Of a DNA stretch of 64,000 nucleotides, positions 62,452-64,000 are shown one piece after another. Source of the DNA: JADKIH01 sp031417395 (lineage in GTDB: Bacteria > Bacteroidota > Bacteroidia > AKYH767-A > 2013-40CM-41-45); assembly GCA_031417395.1 (NCBI GenBank), contig JANOVM010000052.1, positions 1 to 64,000 of the forward strand. The letters are read 5' to 3'. The notes beneath the pieces were generated by a model, which saw nothing but the letters and a program-made list of their open reading frames with translations, was not told the origin of the DNA and made no database searches. Position 1 is the stretch's first letter. Each line of letters begins with the position of its first letter. The position numbers were made by a program, and so were the translations under genes.

Positions 62452-64000
62452 ATGAATACTAAACAATTTTTAAAACTGACGGCTGTCCTTATGCTTGGAG
62501 TTGTCTTAATGCAATCATGCAAACCCAAAGGTCCTTCAGAAGTTGTGGGCAATGAGTCTGCTCAAAAAGCATATGTAGCTCCCGGAAAATACGATGAGTT
62601 TTACAACTTTGTATCGGGAGGTTTTAGCGGGCAAATGAGTGTTTACGGTTTGCCTTCCGGAAGATTGTTCCGTGTTATTCCTGTATTTTCCGTTGACCCT
62701 GAAAAAGGATGGGGCTACAGTGAAGAAACGAAACCGATGTTAAATACAGCACATGGTTTTGTTCCATGGGATGATTTGCATCACATTGCTTTATCTGAAA
62801 CCGAAGGGATACAAGATGGTCGCTGGGCTTTTGGTAATGGCAACAACACACCCCGTATTGCCCGTATCGATTTAAAAACATTCCGTACAGCGGAAATTAT
62901 TGAGATTCCCAATAGCGGAGGTAACCACTCTTCTCCTTTTCTTACTGAAAATACAGAATATGTTGTTGCCGGAACACGCTTCAGCGTACCCATGGGAGAA
63001 AATACCGATGTACCTATTAACACCTATAAGCAAAATTTTAAGGGAACGGTAAGTTTCATCAATGTCAATAAAGACGATGGTCGTATGAATATTGCTTTCC
63101 AGATTTTATTACCCGGTGTGAATTTTGACCTTGCCCGTGCAGGTAAAGGAGTATCTCACGGATGGTTTTTCTTCAGCTGTTATAATTCTGAGCAGGCAAA
63201 CACACTTCTTGAAGTGAATTCTAGTCAAAAAGACAAGGACTTTGTAATGGCCATAAACTGGAAAAAGGCAGAAGAATATATGAAAGCCGGCAAAGGAGAA
63301 AAAAGAAATGTAACCTATGCACATAATGTATATAATGAAAGTACTCATTCAGCCACATCTACAATAGAGAAAGAAGTTATGGTATTAGACCCTGCCAATT
63401 GTCCGGACATGGTTTACTTTATGCCTTGTCCAAAATCACCTCACGGTTGCGATACCGATCCTACGGGTGAATATATAGTAGGCAGCGGCAAGCTGGCAGC
63501 AATCATTCCTGTATTCTCTTTTACAAAAATTCAAGAAGCAATTAAAAGTAAAAATTTTGACGGCAACTATCAGGGCATCCCTGTTTTGAAGTACGATGCA
63601 GTGTTGCATGGAGAAGTTAAAAAGCCGGGCTTAGGTCCACTTCATACTGAGTTTGACGCCAATGGGAATGCTTACACCTCTTTCTTCGTTTCCAGTGAAG
63701 TAGTAAAATGGAGATTAAGTGATTTACAGGTGCTTGATAGGGTTCCAACTTATTATTCAGTCGGCCATCTTTGTGTACCAGGCGGACCAACACGTAAACC
63801 TTGGGGAAAATATATGATAGCATATAATAAAATTACAAAAGACAGATATCTGCCAACAGGTCCTGAACTTGCGCAAAGTGCGCAGCTTTTTGATATAAGC
63901 GGAGATAAAATGAAGTTGATTTTAGATTTCCCAACTATTGGCGAACCGCATTATGCTGAAGCAATTCCCGCGGATTTAATAATGAAAAATTCGACTAAAA
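62452..64000 (+). CDS. nosZ: Nitrous oxide reductase, clade II, Sec-dependent (partial)
   Basis: 516 codons from ATG 62452 to the window edge; the CuA cupredoxin domain lies outside. The N-terminus MNTKQFLKLTAVLMLGVVLMQSC is a Sec/lipoprotein signal (Cys23) with no twin-arginine, which marks clade II. The beta-propeller carries candidate CuZ ligands in DDLHH (110-111), GGNHSSP, GVSHGW, STHSA, KSPHGCDTD, PLHTEF and GHLCVPGG. It reduces N2O to N2 in the periplasm; the upstream cytochrome c is the probable donor. The reading frame has no stop before the edge. Confidence 0.95.
   Translation, partial: MNTKQFLKLTAVLMLGVVLMQSCKPKGPSEVVGNESAQKAYVAPGKYDEFYNFVSGGFSGQMSVYGLPSGRLFRVIPVFSVDPEKGWGYSEETKPMLNTAHGFVPWDDLHHIALSETEGIQDGRWAFGNGNNTPRIARIDLKTFRTAEIIEIPNSGGNHSSPFLTENTEYVVAGTRFSVPMGENTDVPINTYKQNFKGTVSFINVNKDDGRMNIAFQILLPGVNFDLARAGKGVSHGWFFFSCYNSEQANTLLEVNSSQKDKDFVMAINWKKAEEYMKAGKGEKRNVTYAHNVYNESTHSATSTIEKEVMVLDPANCPDMVYFMPCPKSPHGCDTDPTGEYIVGSGKLAAIIPVFSFTKIQEAIKSKNFDGNYQGIPVLKYDAVLHGEVKKPGLGPLHTEFDANGNAYTSFFVSSEVVKWRLSDLQVLDRVPTYYSVGHLCVPGGPTRKPWGKYMIAYNKITKDRYLPTGPELAQSAQLFDISGDKMKLILDFPTIGEPHYAEAIPADLIMKNSTK

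Overview
The window is AT-rich DNA from a member of the Bacteroidota, probably an environmental, N2O-reducing lineage. Support for this: at least seven proteins end in a type IX secretion (T9SS) type A sorting domain with a YPNP-type motif; Shine-Dalgarno sites are mostly missing; outer-membrane beta-barrels and lipoproteins are common; and a Sec-type (clade II) nosZ with an upstream lipoprotein cytochrome c sits at the right edge. No tRNA, rRNA or CRISPR array was seen.

Layout. 1-3.2 kb (minus strand): a secreted collagen-like/adhesin protein built from near-identical 100-residue repeats, cut by the left edge, with a small T9SS protein upstream. 3.5-7.6 kb: a DoxX-like/DUF2071/methyltransferase/membrane-protein operon and two envelope proteins that share a domain. 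7.66-8.87 kb: decayed insertion sequences, namely an internally deleted IS1634-like element with 16-bp inverted ends beside a frameshifted IS630 transposase remnant. 9.1-15.3 kb: one giant T9SS surface protein. 15.3-16.4 kb: gene remnants and a GNAT. 16.5-23.7 kb: ECF sigma factor/anti-sigma pair, YHS and DoxX proteins, an outer-membrane protein, DinB-like, NRDE (TANGO2), LysE-type, exported MsrB and MsrA, ATP-grasp. 23.8-27 kb: ABC-2 exporter with a LolA-like protein. 27.2-36.2 kb: four large T9SS cargo proteins, including a cytochrome c/copper monooxygenase fusion. 36.2-39 kb: a hairpin-forming repeat and a TPR-adenylate cyclase.

39.1-47.7 kb is the most interesting part: a five-gene, tightly coupled defence operon (XRE regulator, type III Mod, a PHP/SMC-like TrlF-type ATPase, an AlbA_2/Schlafen-like ATPase, type III Res). 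Two extra nucleotide-handling genes lie between the classical mod and res, and a dyad overlaps the putative promoter.

47.9-52.2 kb: a SpmA/SpmB-type fusion, an HxlR regulator divergent from an unusual DJ-1/alpha-beta hydrolase fusion, and a DUF481 barrel. 52.4-57.4 kb: DUF4331, TPR, HupE/UreJ and RskA-type anti-sigma genes, ended by a clear terminator. 57.5-61.6 kb: a fibronectin-III T9SS protein and, convergent to it, penicillin-binding protein 1A. 61.9-64 kb: the start of a nos cluster (cytochrome c, nosZ), which runs off the right edge.
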